Program-made: the position numbers and the translations under genes
In this document: piece after piece, positions 1-12,000 of the stretch
Layout: each line of letters starts with the position of its first letter
How positions within the stretch are numbered: the stretch's first letter is position 1
NCBI GenBank assembly: GCA_965644315.1
Contig: CBFFRQ010000038.1
Location: 293,178-357,177 of the forward strand
DNA length: 64,000 nucleotides
Reading direction: 5' to 3'
Origin: Caecitellus pseudoparvulus
Lineage: Eukaryota > Bigyra: Bicosoecida
Notes under the pieces: model-generated
Told to the model about the DNA's origin: nothing
The model's database searches: none
Seen by the model: only the letters and a program-made list of their open reading frames with translations

Positions 1-1422
1 GAAACGAGCAAACAGGGTGGCAGTGAGAACTCAGCAACTATCATGCCCGCCGAATCCAGGCAGTGCAGGCTTCTTCTCAGCTCTTGGCCCGCCCCCCCAG
101 GTGGCGGCGGACTCTGCCCCCAAGCCTGGCAAGGTGCGCCGGGTTCAAGGTACATCCGCGGGAGAGAAAGTACCCCCCGGGCTATTGAGGTCAACGCTGG
201 ATACAGTTGCCTCGCTCCGCCTGTGTGACTGGCTGCCTGGGCATGGTGGGGCGGCGGGTGGGGAGGGCTCGGGCAGTGGGACGTCGGCTCCTCACGCAGC
301 TGGCGCGGAAAGTCCAGGGGGGGTGGATCTGTGGGCAGGGTTGCCAGTGCTCTTTCCAGAGGTCCGGCAGTACCTGGACCGAGGTGGGCCCGTTCGCCAG
401 GAAGTCATTGACTCCCAGCGTGTTCACATTGCCGCCACACTCAATACCATGGTTGGGGGGCTTGGAGGCGCACATCAGCCATACGGCCATGCCTGACAGG
501 GTCCCGCAACGCCACGGTCAATTCATTATACGTTAGCAAACGATACGCGCGCACAGTCGTTGAGGTGGGGAACGCTTGTGTGTTTGTTGCTCCTGAGGCC
601 GTTGCCGACTGCAGCGAAGGACCCTTGTACTCGATGGCACGAGCAGCAGGGCCGGTGTCTGGGGTGGGGCACCGCGCACTGCCAGCAAGGCTGGATCTGG
701 CAGTGACAGGGCATGTTGCACCACTTTTCCGTGACGAGCGCATGCGTGCGGGTGTCGAGGCTGGGCACGGCCTCATTCCATTGCGGTGTGCGCCAGAGGT
801 GCTGGCCGATCGCCACGATTGCAGGCACGCCCTGGAATCCTTGCCAGCAAGCAGTGCCGCGTCGATAACACGGCAGAGTATCGATGACCGCCTTGAATGC
901 GAGCGCTGGCGGTACTTGCCCATGGACGCAGGCGGGCTGGGGCATCTGGGTGCGTGGAGGAAAGCGAAACGCAGACGAAACTGCACGCGCTCATTGATGG
1001 TGTACATGCGCTTGTTGCTACAGACGAGCAGGATCCAGAGTCTCACGTGCAGCTTCTCCAAAGTCTTGGCCTGTCTGACCTCAAGCACGTTCAACGCATT
1101 GCTGACGTCGGTGTGAGGATGGCAGCTCGCCCGCCTGCTGCAGGCAGGTACTCCGCTGTGCCTCCAAGCCAGGAGTTGCAGCGGCCAGCAGCAGCTTTGG
1201 CGGCGAGTGACAGCGCTGGAAACACACGCGGCAAAGAGTGCTCTGCAGGCAATTATTCTCCCCCGTTTCCTCTCCCCTCCCTCCCTCGTCACTCTGCGTT
1301 GCCGGGCAGCTGGAAGCAACACTTGCTCGTGCAAGCAACAGCACGCAAAGTGAGGCGCAGCCCGCGCCACGAGCACTTCCCCGCCGCCACACCCCACGTT
1401 TTCCTTCGCGCTCTTCTCTCAG
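1..1422. other. No gene firmly supported (left edge of window)
   Basis: Several open frames run across this stretch on both strands, but none shows a recognisable domain and they overlap one another, as expected in GC-rich DNA. A plus-strand frame around 960-1115 reads as a plausible helical segment. Because the SURP-like exon at 1423 needs upstream coding sequence, one or more 5' exons of that gene probably lie here, but I could not fix their boundaries. A pyrimidine-rich tract followed by CAG at 1411-1422 is the acceptor for that exon. Confidence 0.4.
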
Positions 1423-2738
1423 GTAGCTGCCAAGCCAGCCATGGAAGTTCTGCTGACCGTGAAGCAGGCAGGCAATGTGCACCTTGCGTTTCTGGCGGAG
1501 TCACACCCGTTGCATGCATACTACCAGGCCCTCAAAGTGCGTACTTGACCTTGTTTACTTCGCTCCTTGTGTGGCATGTCAAGTAAGTCTGCTCTCTATC
1601 CCCGCAGCGTCGTGCGTTGGGCGGTGCGACACTCTGGCCCGACACGCCTCCTGACATCCCAGCACTGCTGGCCGCCCGCATGGCTGCCCCCGCCGCTTCG
1701 CCAGCACCGCCCGTTGTCGGACTTGTGGACTACAGCGACTCAAGTGACTCGGATGCGGTCGATGAGGCTGCAACCGAGGGCGGTGGGCCCACTGTGCCGC
1801 CGCCCCAGCCACAGGAGAAGAGCGATGCCCTGGCATGGGCTTGGGCGCAGCTGCCCCCCGCTGCTGATCTGAGTCGCCGAGCGCGAGCCATGCTGCTGGA
1901 GGCGCCCACACAGTATCGCAGTGCGGCCACGGCCTTGATCAGTCAGCTGTGCGAGGCAGTGCGCCGCGTTTGGCGTTGCGAGGTGAAACGCCGGCGCGAA
2001 GCAGCCAACGCAGTGTGGGGCGCAGACACAGCGCCTTGGCTAGTGCCACCTGCCGCGTCCGCCGCCAAACGGGCTCTTGAGCTGCCACGTTGCTTGCAGC
2101 ATGCTGGAGCTCTGGGGCTGCGGGCACTCGTGCAAGCGGAGGCGGCTGCACTGCCCAGCCTGTCAGCTGAACACGCCGCTGCACTTGGGCAATGCCAAGC
2201 GTACGCTGCTGCGAGGCGAGCGACGGCAGCCGTAGCTGCAGCCTTAGGAGCTGCCATGGTGTGCGCCTGCAGTGGTGGGTTGGCTATTCGAGGTCGTGCA
2301 GTCGGCAGCCGATTCGCCTCCGACGCAGGTGGTGGCGGTCTGGCCCTGCCGCCTTGCAGCCGGGGGCAAGTGGAGGCTGTCATCGGCATCAAAGCGAGCG
2401 CACAGAGCCAACGGCTGATTGCGTGCACGCTGGTGTGCGAGCCTGCTCTGCCTGGTTTGGCGGCGGTGGCTGGCGCAGCGGGCGTTGCAGAGGGCAGCGC
2501 AGGAGAGCTTGCAGTTGAGGCAGGCTGGACTGCGGCAGCCACCGCCTCCGACCACAGAAGCAAGAGGGCCCGCGAGGAGGGAAGTGACCAGTGCCTGGAC
2601 CAGGAGGTGTCCAAACGCGTGCGCCGGCTGCAGCGTGCTCGGTTGCTTGCAGGTCACTTCAGCGCGGGAGCGAGTGAAACCCCCAGCACAGCTCAAACGG
2701 CCACAAGTGAGAAATCACCGTCACTGGGCGAAAGTTGA
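1423..2738 (+). CDS. SURP-like splicing-factor-type protein (5' end missing)
   Basis: Two exons are supported, 1423-1536 and 1608-2738, joined in phase 0 across a 71-nt GTGCGT...CAG intron. The first exon and the junction resemble the second half of a SURP (SWAP) module: a hydrophobic helix, then a FL...HPLHAYYQ motif like the LHPYYQ/YHAYYR core of SF3A1, CHERP and SWAP. SURP modules act in pre-mRNA splicing as protein-protein contacts. After it come a short acidic Asp-Ser stretch, an Ala-rich region with no recognised domain, and a basic C-terminal segment rich in Lys and Arg (RAREE, KRVRRLQRARLL). The ATG at 1441 would start inside the SURP fold, so an upstream exon is likely. The SURP call rests on one motif and is tentative. 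Confidence 0.45.
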
Positions 2739-2868
2739 ACCCGGTGAATGCAAACCCCTGCAACTCGCAACAGGGCCCAGTTTGCCCGGAGGTTCCTGTG
2801 TTGCACTGCAGGGCTTGCCCGGCCTTGGGAAGTGCCGGGTTTTGGCTGGGCTGGTGCGATTCCCGGGC

Positions 2869-5800
2869 ATGCCGCCGAAAGCCTCCAAGCGCAGGGGCTT
2901 GCCCGCCGCCAGCGCCTCGGACGCCTTCGCACAGCTGGCAAAGGGAGGGCCACTGAAGCTGAAATCTCGTCCATCCTTCCCACAGCTGCCGTCGGCCGCT
3001 TTGAGCGCTGCATCCTACGATGAGGGGGAGGGGGCAGCTGCAAAATCCGCTGCTGCCAACGGTCCCAGGCAAGCGACTCCTGCAGCAGGGTCGCCACGCG
3101 GAAAGGGCGAGAAAACTGCCAAGCCAAGCACTGCATCAAAGACGCCAGCTGCCGCACGACGGTCGGGATCAGCTGCGTTGGGCGAAGGCCGGGCACGCTC
3201 CGTTAGCGCCAGCGGGGTTGCAAGGGCCATGCCTGGAACACCCGCTTCGCCAACGACCAAGACACAGAGCAGGGGATCTGCGGCGAAGAAGTCCAGCTCA
3301 ACAGTGGATATTTCGCCTAAAGCGCTCAAGGCGGCTCTTGCAGCGGTGCAGGCCCTGTATTCCTCCGGCACTGTGAGCGGGGAAGTGCTGGCGCTGGCGC
3401 TGGGCCACTGGCTCGCTGCGGTGCAGAGCGGCGAAAGTGCGGCTGGCACCGCAGCGGCCGGGCACTTCTCCATCGCAGGTGGCGGCGAGGGGGCAGTTTC
3501 CAAGGTGTGTTTGGGGGATGCCCCCCTGCGCATGGTGCTGCAGCTGGCGCAGGCCGTGGCAGGTGCGGAGTTTGACCTGCACGGTCGTGATGGCGTTGCC
3601 GTTGAGGCCGACACTGCGCGAGCACAGGCTGGCCCGGCGGCCAAGCGAGCCCGGAACACCTCGGCAAGCTCTGCCAGCTCCACGCCCCCCTCCCAGCGCC
3701 GTGTGCGTTTCTGCACGTTTGACCTGTCTGTGCCCGACGCCACCGCCCGTGACGTGGGCACAGCGCACTACATTCTGCCGTACACTGAGCCAGCTGCCCC
3801 CAGCACGGCAGAGGAGCTGTTCACCATTGGCGGCAAGTTGGTGCAGCCGCCAGTGGCAGAGGCGCAGGGCGCCACGCTGCCGCCCGGAGCAACTGCCCCT
3901 GCTGTGACTCCCACGGACTCGGGGCAATCTGTGCCGGGAGTCACTGGCGCATGTGGCGTGCCCAAGCAGCACCCCTTGAAACGGCCCATGTCCAAGCGCC
4001 CCCCACGGTGGGCCAGCTCAGTGCCCTCAGATGCCTTGGCAGCACTGCCTGTGCCACCAGGTGCTGCGGCCGCCTATGCAGAAAGCACGCTGGTGCACTG
4101 CCCCAGTGTGCCAGGTGGGCCCACTCGCCGTGCTGCGGCAGGGGCAGTGCCCGCTACACCTACCTCCTTTATGCTGCCACCTCCAGTGGCCTCCACCTGC
4201 CCCATCGTCCTGCGTCACCCGCAAGAGCGCCTTGCAGTGGCGTTGCACGGGGTGATGGAGTGCGCTGCGCCGCTGCGCTCAGGCTTGGAGGGCCGTGGGC
4301 GGAGTGCTGCCACGCAAGCATGCCACGCAGTGGTGCGTGCAGTGCACGACACACTGGCTGCATGGGGACTGGAGCCCCCTGTGTCTGTCGGCAGTGCGGA
4401 GCGTGCTGCATCTCGGCGCAGCGCGAAACGCCCTCGTGCACAGGCAGCCCAATCGGGGCCCCTGCACCGCCGGCTAGCTGCCTCCACGTTCAAATCCGCT
4501 GCTCAGACTCTGGCACGAGAAATTAGCACCCTCTTTGTGCCTCGACATGCGACTGTCTCGAGTGGGCCGTGGCAGGTGACTGACGTGGCGCCTGCGCCGC
4601 TGTTGCTGCCGTTTCAGCAGCGGTACACGGAAGTCATCAGCTCGCTGTTCCGACACACCTTGCGGCGTGCTTTCAACGGACAGGTGTGGGAAGACGAGTC
4701 TCCCTTCATGCAGCTGCACATGGCGTTGTTGCGGGAGGAGGGCGGTGTGGACGGGGAGGAAGAGGAGACGGGTGGCAGTGGTGACGAGGAGTTCGTGCCA
4801 GACGGCAACGCAGCAGGCGCTGACGCAGCCTCCACCACCGGCCTGCCTGACTCCACCCATGCAGCTGCCGATTCGTCCGCTGCTACGAGTGACGCCGAGG
4901 CGCAGGTGGTGGATTTGGAGGAGGCTTCCCCAGAGGCCATGGCTGCCATGGCGCAGGTGGAGGCTGCCTGGCTGGCCAGCGTGGCTCCAGATGAGCCCGG
5001 CGCCAGCGCAGAGGATGAGGGGAAGAGCGTGGCGTCGGCCACCAGTGCCATGTCCGCTGCGTCGCGGGCCAAGGTGCCTGGGGCTGGCTCTGGCGTGGGT
5101 GTGGGGGGGGGTGCCACGGAGGATGGCTCCTACCTCAGCATAGCGGATGGGGAGGTGTTGAAGTACAACAGCGATGACTTGGCGGCGCTGGTGTACAGGG
5201 CGCTGCTGCAGCTGCACTGGGGGCGCTCCGTCTTGCTGCGCATGATCCACCCCCACACGCTGCTGCCCAGCACGGGGGAGGGCGAGGGGGGGTCAGCCCC
5301 CCCTCCCGGAGGCAGTGGAGGGTCGGCCTCCGCCCTCACTCTGCAGCAGTGCGTGGACCGGGCCCCCGTTCAGGACCTGGCCACGGCGTACGAGTTCTGC
5401 GTGGGGCACATGTTCCTGCAGGAGTTGCTGACGGCGCCCAGTGTCATCGCGGCAGTGGAGGGGGGGGGCGACGCATGGACCACCCTGCAGCGTCTGGGTG
5501 CGCATGTCATTGCCTGGGGTTTGGTGGAGGAGGGGCATGCTGGCGCCTTTGCAGACCTGCTGGCGCTGGGCAGGCAGTTGTCAGCAGAGGAGGAGACGGT
5601 GCGGGAGGTGCTGGCGTGTGTGGCGCCCACCCTCACGCGGCACCACCGGGCTCTCGCGCGAGCCCGAGCAAATTCCGCATCTCGCCGGCGCAAGGGCTCA
5701 GCCCGTGGCGGCAAGTCCTCTGCCCGGGCCTCCATGGCGGCTTCCAACTGGTCCCTCGCTGCCATGCCCAGTGCCAGCGACTCGCCGGGTCAGGGTGTGG

Positions 5801-6246
5801 CGGCTTCCCTGCTGCGCCCGGCAGAGGGCACCTTTGACGCTGCCTCAAACACCTGGCGTTTCGGGCGTTACACCGGCCTGTCAGTGACGGCAGCACAGCT
5901 GCACGCGGAGGAGCTCTTCCTGTCAGCCCCGCACCGCTTCCAGTACCCCAAGCTGGCGTGGGCCAAGCCCTGGCTGGGCATGTCGTTGGAGGAGCTGGCG
6001 CAGCTGACTGGCCAGTGCGAGGAGGAGGAGGAGGAGGAGGAGGAGGAGGAGGGGGGTGACACGGTGCACCTGTTGGGTCTGTCGGGGCTGGGGCAGATGA
6101 TGCAGAGCGGCGCCGTGCCCCCCCCTGGCCATGGGTCCAAGGTCCCGAGCAGCCCACCTCGTGTTGGCGGAGCGGCGCAGGGGAAGGGAGCGCAGGCCAG
6201 TGCTGCAGTGCCGCCTTCTCCTGTTGCGTTTCCATTCTCGGGTTGA
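2869..6246 (+). CDS. Large unknown protein with poly-Glu tract
   Basis: The start is the first in-frame ATG after the preceding gene's stop, giving 1,125 residues in one exon. The N-terminal ~240 residues are basic and Ser/Ala/Lys-rich (PPKASKRRG, AAKSAAANG) and look disordered and possibly nuclear. Three more ordered blocks follow: about residues 150-230, 440-640 (ending near a YTEVISSLFRHTLRRAF helix) and 750-900, where long amphipathic helices are visible. An acidic region near residue 620-640 and an 11-residue Glu run near 1050 are low complexity. I recognise no domain. The ordered helical blocks separated by disordered linkers suggest a scaffold or chromatin-type protein, but that is inference only. 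Codon use is GC-rich like its neighbours. Confidence 0.7.
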   Translation: MPPKASKRRGLPAASASDAFAQLAKGGPLKLKSRPSFPQLPSAALSAASYDEGEGAAAKSAAANGPRQATPAAGSPRGKGEKTAKPSTASKTPAAARRSGSAALGEGRARSVSASGVARAMPGTPASPTTKTQSRGSAAKKSSSTVDISPKALKAALAAVQALYSSGTVSGEVLALALGHWLAAVQSGESAAGTAAAGHFSIAGGGEGAVSKVCLGDAPLRMVLQLAQAVAGAEFDLHGRDGVAVEADTARAQAGPAAKRARNTSASSASSTPPSQRRVRFCTFDLSVPDATARDVGTAHYILPYTEPAAPSTAEELFTIGGKLVQPPVAEAQGATLPPGATAPAVTPTDSGQSVPGVTGACGVPKQHPLKRPMSKRPPRWASSVPSDALAALPVPPGAAAAYAESTLVHCPSVPGGPTRRAAAGAVPATPTSFMLPPPVASTCPIVLRHPQERLAVALHGVMECAAPLRSGLEGRGRSAATQACHAVVRAVHDTLAAWGLEPPVSVGSAERAASRRSAKRPRAQAAQSGPLHRRLAASTFKSAAQTLAREISTLFVPRHATVSSGPWQVTDVAPAPLLLPFQQRYTEVISSLFRHTLRRAFNGQVWEDESPFMQLHMALLREEGGVDGEEEETGGSGDEEFVPDGNAAGADAASTTGLPDSTHAAADSSAATSDAEAQVVDLEEASPEAMAAMAQVEAAWLASVAPDEPGASAEDEGKSVASATSAMSAASRAKVPGAGSGVGVGGGATEDGSYLSIADGEVLKYNSDDLAALVYRALLQLHWGRSVLLRMIHPHTLLPSTGEGEGGSAPPPGGSGGSASALTLQQCVDRAPVQDLATAYEFCVGHMFLQELLTAPSVIAAVEGGGDAWTTLQRLGAHVIAWGLVEEGHAGAFADLLALGRQLSAEEETVREVLACVAPTLTRHHRALARARANSASRRRKGSARGGKSSARASMAASNWSLAAMPSASDSPGQGVAASLLRPAEGTFDAASNTWRFGRYTGLSVTAAQLHAEELFLSAPHRFQYPKLAWAKPWLGMSLEELAQLTGQCEEEEEEEEEEEGGDTVHLLGLSGLGQMMQSGAVPPPGHGSKVPSSPPRVGGAAQGKGAQASAAVPPSPVAFPFSG
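6019..6051 (+). repeat. GAG microsatellite coding poly-Glu
   Basis: Eleven GAG codons in a row lie near the 3' end of the large unknown gene. Such triplet runs are prone to length change by slippage without breaking the frame. Confidence 0.9.
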
Positions 6247-6372
6247 CTCGGCTCCCGCACCGTGCTCGCCAATGGCGCATCTGCCAAAACCGTTTGAAAA
6301 TGTACCTGCGTGCGACGTCCTGTGTGCGCCATTCTGCCAGTTCCCTGCTTCGTTGCGCTCAGTGTGTTCGAC

Positions 6373-8012
6373 ATGGTTGCTGCTCGGCCAGCTCGTGCGG
6401 TGGTGCACCTGGCCCGGACGGCCCCCGCAGCAAAAGGCGAGGCTCTCGGCGCAGTGGCCACCCCATCACTGTGTGTGGATGAGGCTGCGTTGCGTCGCAA
6501 CGTTGCTCGGGCTGTGGCCATTGCGAAGGCCGCAGGGAGCGCCACCATCCGCCCCCATGTGAGGGGAAACGCGAGCGAAACGCCTGTCTTGCCAGGCGCG
6601 CCACTCCCCCCCCTGGCAACCGATGCAGATCAAGTCTTGCAAGAGTGCAGACCTTGCTCGCATCATGGTGAGAGCGGTCACTGTATACTGTGCACGTGCT
6701 TGGCGGCCGCTGCACTGTCGTTGGCCTGCTTGGTGTGCAGATTGAGGCTGGGCAAGGCGTCATCTCAGGCATGTGCTGCCAGAAAGTGGTGGAGGCAGAG
6801 GCCATGGTGGAGGGCGGCATTCACGACGTCTTCCTGGCAAACGAGGTCATTGGAGAAGACAAGGCCCTCAGGCTGGCTGCGCTGGCCGCTGCTCCGCACC
6901 ACGCTGCTGTGTCTGTGGTTGTGGACAGCGAGCTGGGCGTGCAGCAGCTGCAAGCTGCAGCCAAGGCGAACCAGGTCGTGCTGGGGGTGCTCGTGGAGGT
7001 GGACGTGGGCCAGGCCCGCTGTGGTGTGGCTGACGCAGCAGCGGTGGCTGCCTTGGCCCAGCACGTGGCCAGCGCCAGCCACCTGCGTTTCGTGGGCGTG
7101 CAGGCGTACCACGGCGCAGCGCAGCACATCCGCCACTGGGCGCAGCGTGCCGAAACCATCAAGGGCGTCGTGGACATCGCTACGTCTTGTGTGACTGCCT
7201 TGCAAGAGGCTGGCCTGGTGTCAGCTGACTTGTCCCTGCCACCATACACACCACCAGAGGGAGTGCTGGCGAGCTGCAGCATTCCGCCAGACACCACGCT
7301 GCGAGTCACTGGCGCAGGCACCGGCACCTTCCCCTTGGAGGCAGCATCAGGCGTGTTCACAGAGCTCCAGCCAGGCAGCTTCATCTTCAATGACGTGGAC
7401 TATGCGCGCAATGAGGCGTGGGTCAGCGGCACGCACCTGCCGCAGTTCCCCTTTGCCACGGCGGCCATCGACTCAGCGCTCGCAGCGGTGCCTGTGCAGA
7501 GTCAGCCTGCCCTGTTGGGGGAGGGTGCAGAGGAGTCCCTGGCAGTGGGTGAGGCCCCAGGCAGCGGCGAGGAGTGGGGGCAGCTGTGGGAGCACAGTTT
7601 GTTCCTGCTAGCCACGGTGATGAGCCGCAATGTGCAGGGGGGCTACGCAGTCCTGGACTGCGGCATGAAGGCGCTGTCTGTGGACTCCGGCCAGCCAGTG
7701 CTGGCGACGAGTGTTGCAGGGGCCCGCCGAGCGGGTGCCAGCGGCGCGGGGGCAGTGTTTGGAGTGACAACGGACGAACACTCCACAGTGCTGGCTGTGG
7801 ATGCGGAAGGTAAACGGCTGGCGGGGCAGGCAGCCGAGGAAGTGCTGCCAGAGCTGGGCAGCAAGGTGCTGCTGGTGCCGTCTCACTGCGACCCCACTGT
7901 GAACCTGCACGACTTCATCGTGCTGTTCACTTGCCCTGCGGAGGCGAGTGACCCGATGGCCTCCCAAGTGCAGTCAGTGGTGCAGGTGCAGGCCAGGTCT
8001 CCTGGGTACTGA
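6373..8012 (+). CDS. D-serine dehydratase / D-threonine aldolase-like PLP enzyme
   Basis: Three exons, 6373-6558, 6629-6667 and 6741-8012, give 498 residues. The fold is the alanine-racemase-like type III PLP barrel of the DSD1/D-threonine aldolase family, whose members act on D-serine or D-threonine and need PLP plus a metal ion. The first splice joins the conserved RPH to IKSCKS, restoring the motif in which the Lys (residue 64) should hold PLP; family members read RPHxKTHK. A CCQK...EAE motif follows in exon 3, and a C-terminal SHCDP motif (His457, Cys458, Asp459) matches the family's metal-binding site. Exon 2 is only 39 nt. D-serine dehydratase and D-threonine aldolase cannot be told apart from sequence alone. 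An in-frame GTG upstream was passed over for the ATG. Confidence 0.85.
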
Positions 8013-9091
8013 AGTGTGTGCATTGGAGCAGGAACTGCAGCACCAAGCACAAGAAGAGTATGGGTCAAAGCAAAGCAAGCAATGCAGCAAAGAGCGCCCA
8101 GCCTGGTGTGGCAGGCTGACGAACAAGGCGCTGGGGGAGACAGACGCGGTTGGTGAATCAAAAACGCTTTCGGACGGGCGCAGACAGCCGGGTGGGCACG
8201 TGCTGCAGCCCCCACATGGGGGAGGCTCCCAGTACAACTGTTCCAGACACTTGCACTGTTTCTCCGTGGAGGTTTTGTCCACATTCATGGTGCACAACGC
8301 GCGCAGCGCCGCCGGGCCCAGGCATGCAGGTACTGCGCTTCACCTGCACAGTGAGGCGCTCCGCACCACTGGCGGCGTCACACGCTCCTGCAGAGAGAAG
8401 AAGAACAAGCACATGCGTGTAAAACGTTGGTCGATGTGAAGCGGCTTGGCGTGGGAATGGCAGGGCACGCACGGGAAATGACGCCAAAGTTAGCTTCCTT
8501 CCCCAACGGTGAGTACTGCGCCCCATCCCCGCTTGCTTCTGAGAAGGCCGCTGCTAGAGTGGCTGCTGCGCTCTGCAGGTGCAAAGCATGCTGACAAGGG
8601 CCAAACGTATGCTTGCGCATGGACGGGCCGGCTGTGTACGTCAAGGGCGCGTGGTGAGGTGGGGCAGCCCGCACGCGGCGTGGCACGTGCACTGTCACGC
8701 ACCCTGGGCGCTGACCGCGGCGCACACGGCCAGTACTGCAACCAATGCAACCGATTTCCACATCATGGTGAATGGGGGAGCACCGAGCGGCTTCCTGGCG
8801 CAGGCGCTGCAGCTGTGACGGGTGGGTCACTTGGCAGAGGAAACGGAAAGGCACTGCACTGTCCAATGCAAGGAACAGCCGTTGATAGCGTTGAAACAGG
8901 CACGCCGGAGATCGATGTATGCGGCAATGTTCATACTTGATTGTCGTGCTTCTCACTCACTGTTGCATTCGAAATTTGCCTGAGGGGCATTGTCCTCCTG
9001 CGGCACAAATCACGCTTCCCTCCCGCACCAGGAATGCACCCCGGCACAAGCGGAAGCCCACCGCGCAGCTGACACAGGGATAGCGGACGGC
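8013..9091. other. Intergenic, 1.08 kb, no gene seen
   Basis: Only mutually overlapping open frames without domains occur here. It is the longest gap in the otherwise tightly packed plus-strand run, and holds the 3' end of the PLP-enzyme gene and the 5' region of the kinesin gene. No RNA gene or repeat was recognised. Confidence 0.5.
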
Positions 9092-12000
9092 ATGGCTGCC
9101 GCTGCGAGTGGGCCCGCGCAGCTGCGCGTGACTGAAGTGTCCATTGCAGGGAGGTTGCGTCCGAAGCTGTCCAGCGACGATGCCGGCAGCTCAGCGGTGC
9201 AGGTGCAGGCCGATGCCAACACCATCTCGGTGAAGGTGCCAGTGGGCGGCAAGCACCGCAAGTTGAAGCGCTTCGTGTTGGACGTGGCCTTCCCCGCGGA
9301 GTGCGTGGCCTCGGCACCGCACGCTGTACTGAGCTGCGCCACTGCTCCACGCCGCCCTGCGCAGCGTCACACAAGCACAAGTGTACAGGGCAGTGTGTGG
9401 GCGCAAGGTGTCTGAGCTGTTGGGTGGGATAAATGGCCTGGTCATGGCGTACGGGCAGACTGGTGCAGGTGCGTGGGCCGCCGTGTGCAGAGGGCTGCGC
9501 AGCGGGCACTGCTGTGTCTAACCGCTGCCGGCGCAGGGAAGACCTTTACGACGTTTGGGCCGGACATTGACAGTGCAAAGGTGACGGCCACCGATGCATC
9601 TCAGTTGGGGCTGATTCCCCGCGCGATGCACGAGCTGTTCGAGGCGGTGGCCGCCGCATCTGCAGCTCGAGAAGGCGATAACGTTTCGCGTGCGTTTCGT
9701 GTGTCGGTCTGCTACTGTCAAGTGTACATGGGCAAGGTGTACGACCTGCTGCACACATTTGCTGGCCACGGCGGCAGTGTAGAAGGGCATGGACGTGAGA
9801 GAGAGGCCACGCCTCCTCACTTGTCTGTGCGTGAGGGGGAGGGTGGCGTGCCGTTGGTGCAGGGGCTGACGCAGCACATAACAACCGACGTGCACACGAT
9901 CCTGGCGCTGCTGGAGCATGGGGCGCGGTACAAGCGCGTGGATGCGACGGCCCTGAACCGCGCCTCGTCCAGAGGCCACACGCTCTTCCAAGTGCAGCTG
10001 GAGCAGCGCGTGACCTCCAAGACCAGCGGCACAGCCAGCGTCAGCGCAACGTACTTGACGTTTGTGGATCTGGCAGGCAGCGAGCGTGTGAGCAAGACTG
10101 GCGCCTCAGGGCAGGCGCTCAAGGAAGCCAATGACATAAACTCCTCCCTGTCCGCGTTGGGCAGCGCTGTGAGCGCTCTATCTGCAGCCACCGCTTCCGC
10201 CGTCGGACGGGTGGATCTGCGCAGCGGAGGAGGGGGTGGCCCAGGAGGCGACCCCCCCTCCGCGGCACCCGTCACGGGGCACATCCGCTGGCGCGACTCC
10301 AAGTTGACTCGGCTCCTGCACACGACCCTGTGTGGGAGGTGTCTGTCGGGGGAGGTGGCCCGTGGGGGGGCCATATCCACCACCCCCACCTCCTCTCTCT
10401 CCCTCGTACTGACCCTTGCACCCGGCCGTGCCCACGCCAGCGAGTCAGCCTCCACGCTCATGTTCGGGGCCCGGGCCAGAGGGCTGGCCACGCCGGAGGT
10501 GGAGTTGGTGGGCAGTGGATCAGGGGGGGGGGCGTGGAGGGGGGTCCTCCTGGACACCGCCCCCGGCCCAGGCGTGGTGAACGCGGCAGGCGGCAGTGCA
10601 GCCTCTGGCGTGTCGGCCCGCCTGGTGACGCAGCTGCAGAGTCAGCTGGATGAGCTGCGTGACGCGCACCGGACCGCTATGGCTGTCGCAGCGCAGGAGA
10701 AAGAAACGCTCATGGCTGATGCGTTGGCCAGTGCGTCGCGGGCGGAGGCCGCTGAGGGCAGGGCTGCAGCGGCAGCGGCTGCGGCAGAGGAGGCGCGAGC
10801 TGCAGCGGCAGCAGCAGAGGAACGGGCGGAGGTGGCTGAGGCAGCTTTGCGCGACCTTCAATCGCGCTTGGCCCCTGACACCGCCTCTCCTCCACGCAAG
10901 TCAGCCTCCCCGCCCGCCCCTCAGGCAGCAGTGCACCGAGCGGAGCAGGCAGAAGCGGAAGTTGCGTCATTGCAGGCGCGTGTCAGGCGCTTGGAGGAGA
11001 CGGTGACGACCCTGGCAGATTTGCGCAGTGAGGGGGTGGGGGAGGTGTCAGCCGTGTTCGAGCCGCCGCCGCCCCACCGCCATGGGGGTGCCAGCTTGCC
11101 ACGCACGCCCTCCAGGAGCCGAGCGGGGAGTGACGCGGAACAGTACACCGTGTTCCGATCTCCCACGGGGTGGATGTTCCCTGCAGGCAAGTCCCCGCTG
11201 CCCCGGCACCCCCCTCCTGCTGTCCGGGAGGGGCCCTCGCACCCCCACCGGTCTCACCGGGACTCCACCACAGACCTCTCGCACGCCCCCTCCTCTTCCC
11301 TCGTGGCTGCGCTGACGGCAGAGGTGGCCCAACTGCGCAGTGCGCTGGCGGCGGCCCACCCCCCTGCACCCCCCTCAGACCCCCGTCTCCCCCCTCCCTC
11401 CTCACGCCTCTCAGCACTGCAGGCCTTGGCAGCTTCCACAGGGGAGGTTGGGGGGTGGGCCCACCCCCTCCCGGCATGTCGCACCGCCCCCCCCAGCACG
11501 GCAAGGCACGCAGGGCCTCCACACCCCTGGGCCGTGATGCGTTTCACCCTCGTGCGTTGCCAGGCACAGCGTCCCCAGCCACCGCCGACAGTGTAACCGT
11601 GGGAGCAGTTGCCGTGTCAGAAGCGACGACGGCCCAAGCTGCCCTGCAGCCGTGGCAACAAGCAGGGGATGCGGGCCTGCCGGGCAAGGCCTACAAACAA
11701 GAGCGGCCACGACCTAAGGTCGCAGCCCTGCCACCCACTGCAGGCGGTGCTGGGCGTGCTGCTGCAGCGAGCAGCGTTTCTGTGGATGACAGCTGCGGTG
11801 ACCCGCACCACGCCCCCACCGCGCACCCCAGCGCAGCCCCCGTACCGACTCCAGTGACTCAGCCTGGCACAGCAGTGACTCAGCCTGGCACGGCAGTGAC
11901 TCAGCCTGGCCCTGGCATGTCTGTGCATCCCACTGTGCCTGCACGGGCACCCTCCCCCGCTGCCTCCTCCTCCTCCGACAGCATTGAGTCACCAGGTCTG

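Noticed and set aside
565-1116. Plus-strand open frame of 183 codons
   Set aside because: Its start is a GTG and the protein has no recognisable motif. It might contain a 5' exon of the SURP-like gene, but no splice-consistent link was found.
441-1397. Long open frame on the minus strand at the left edge
   Set aside because: No domain, no ATG-based start of note, and it overlaps an equally long plus-strand frame; typical of GC-rich shadow frames.
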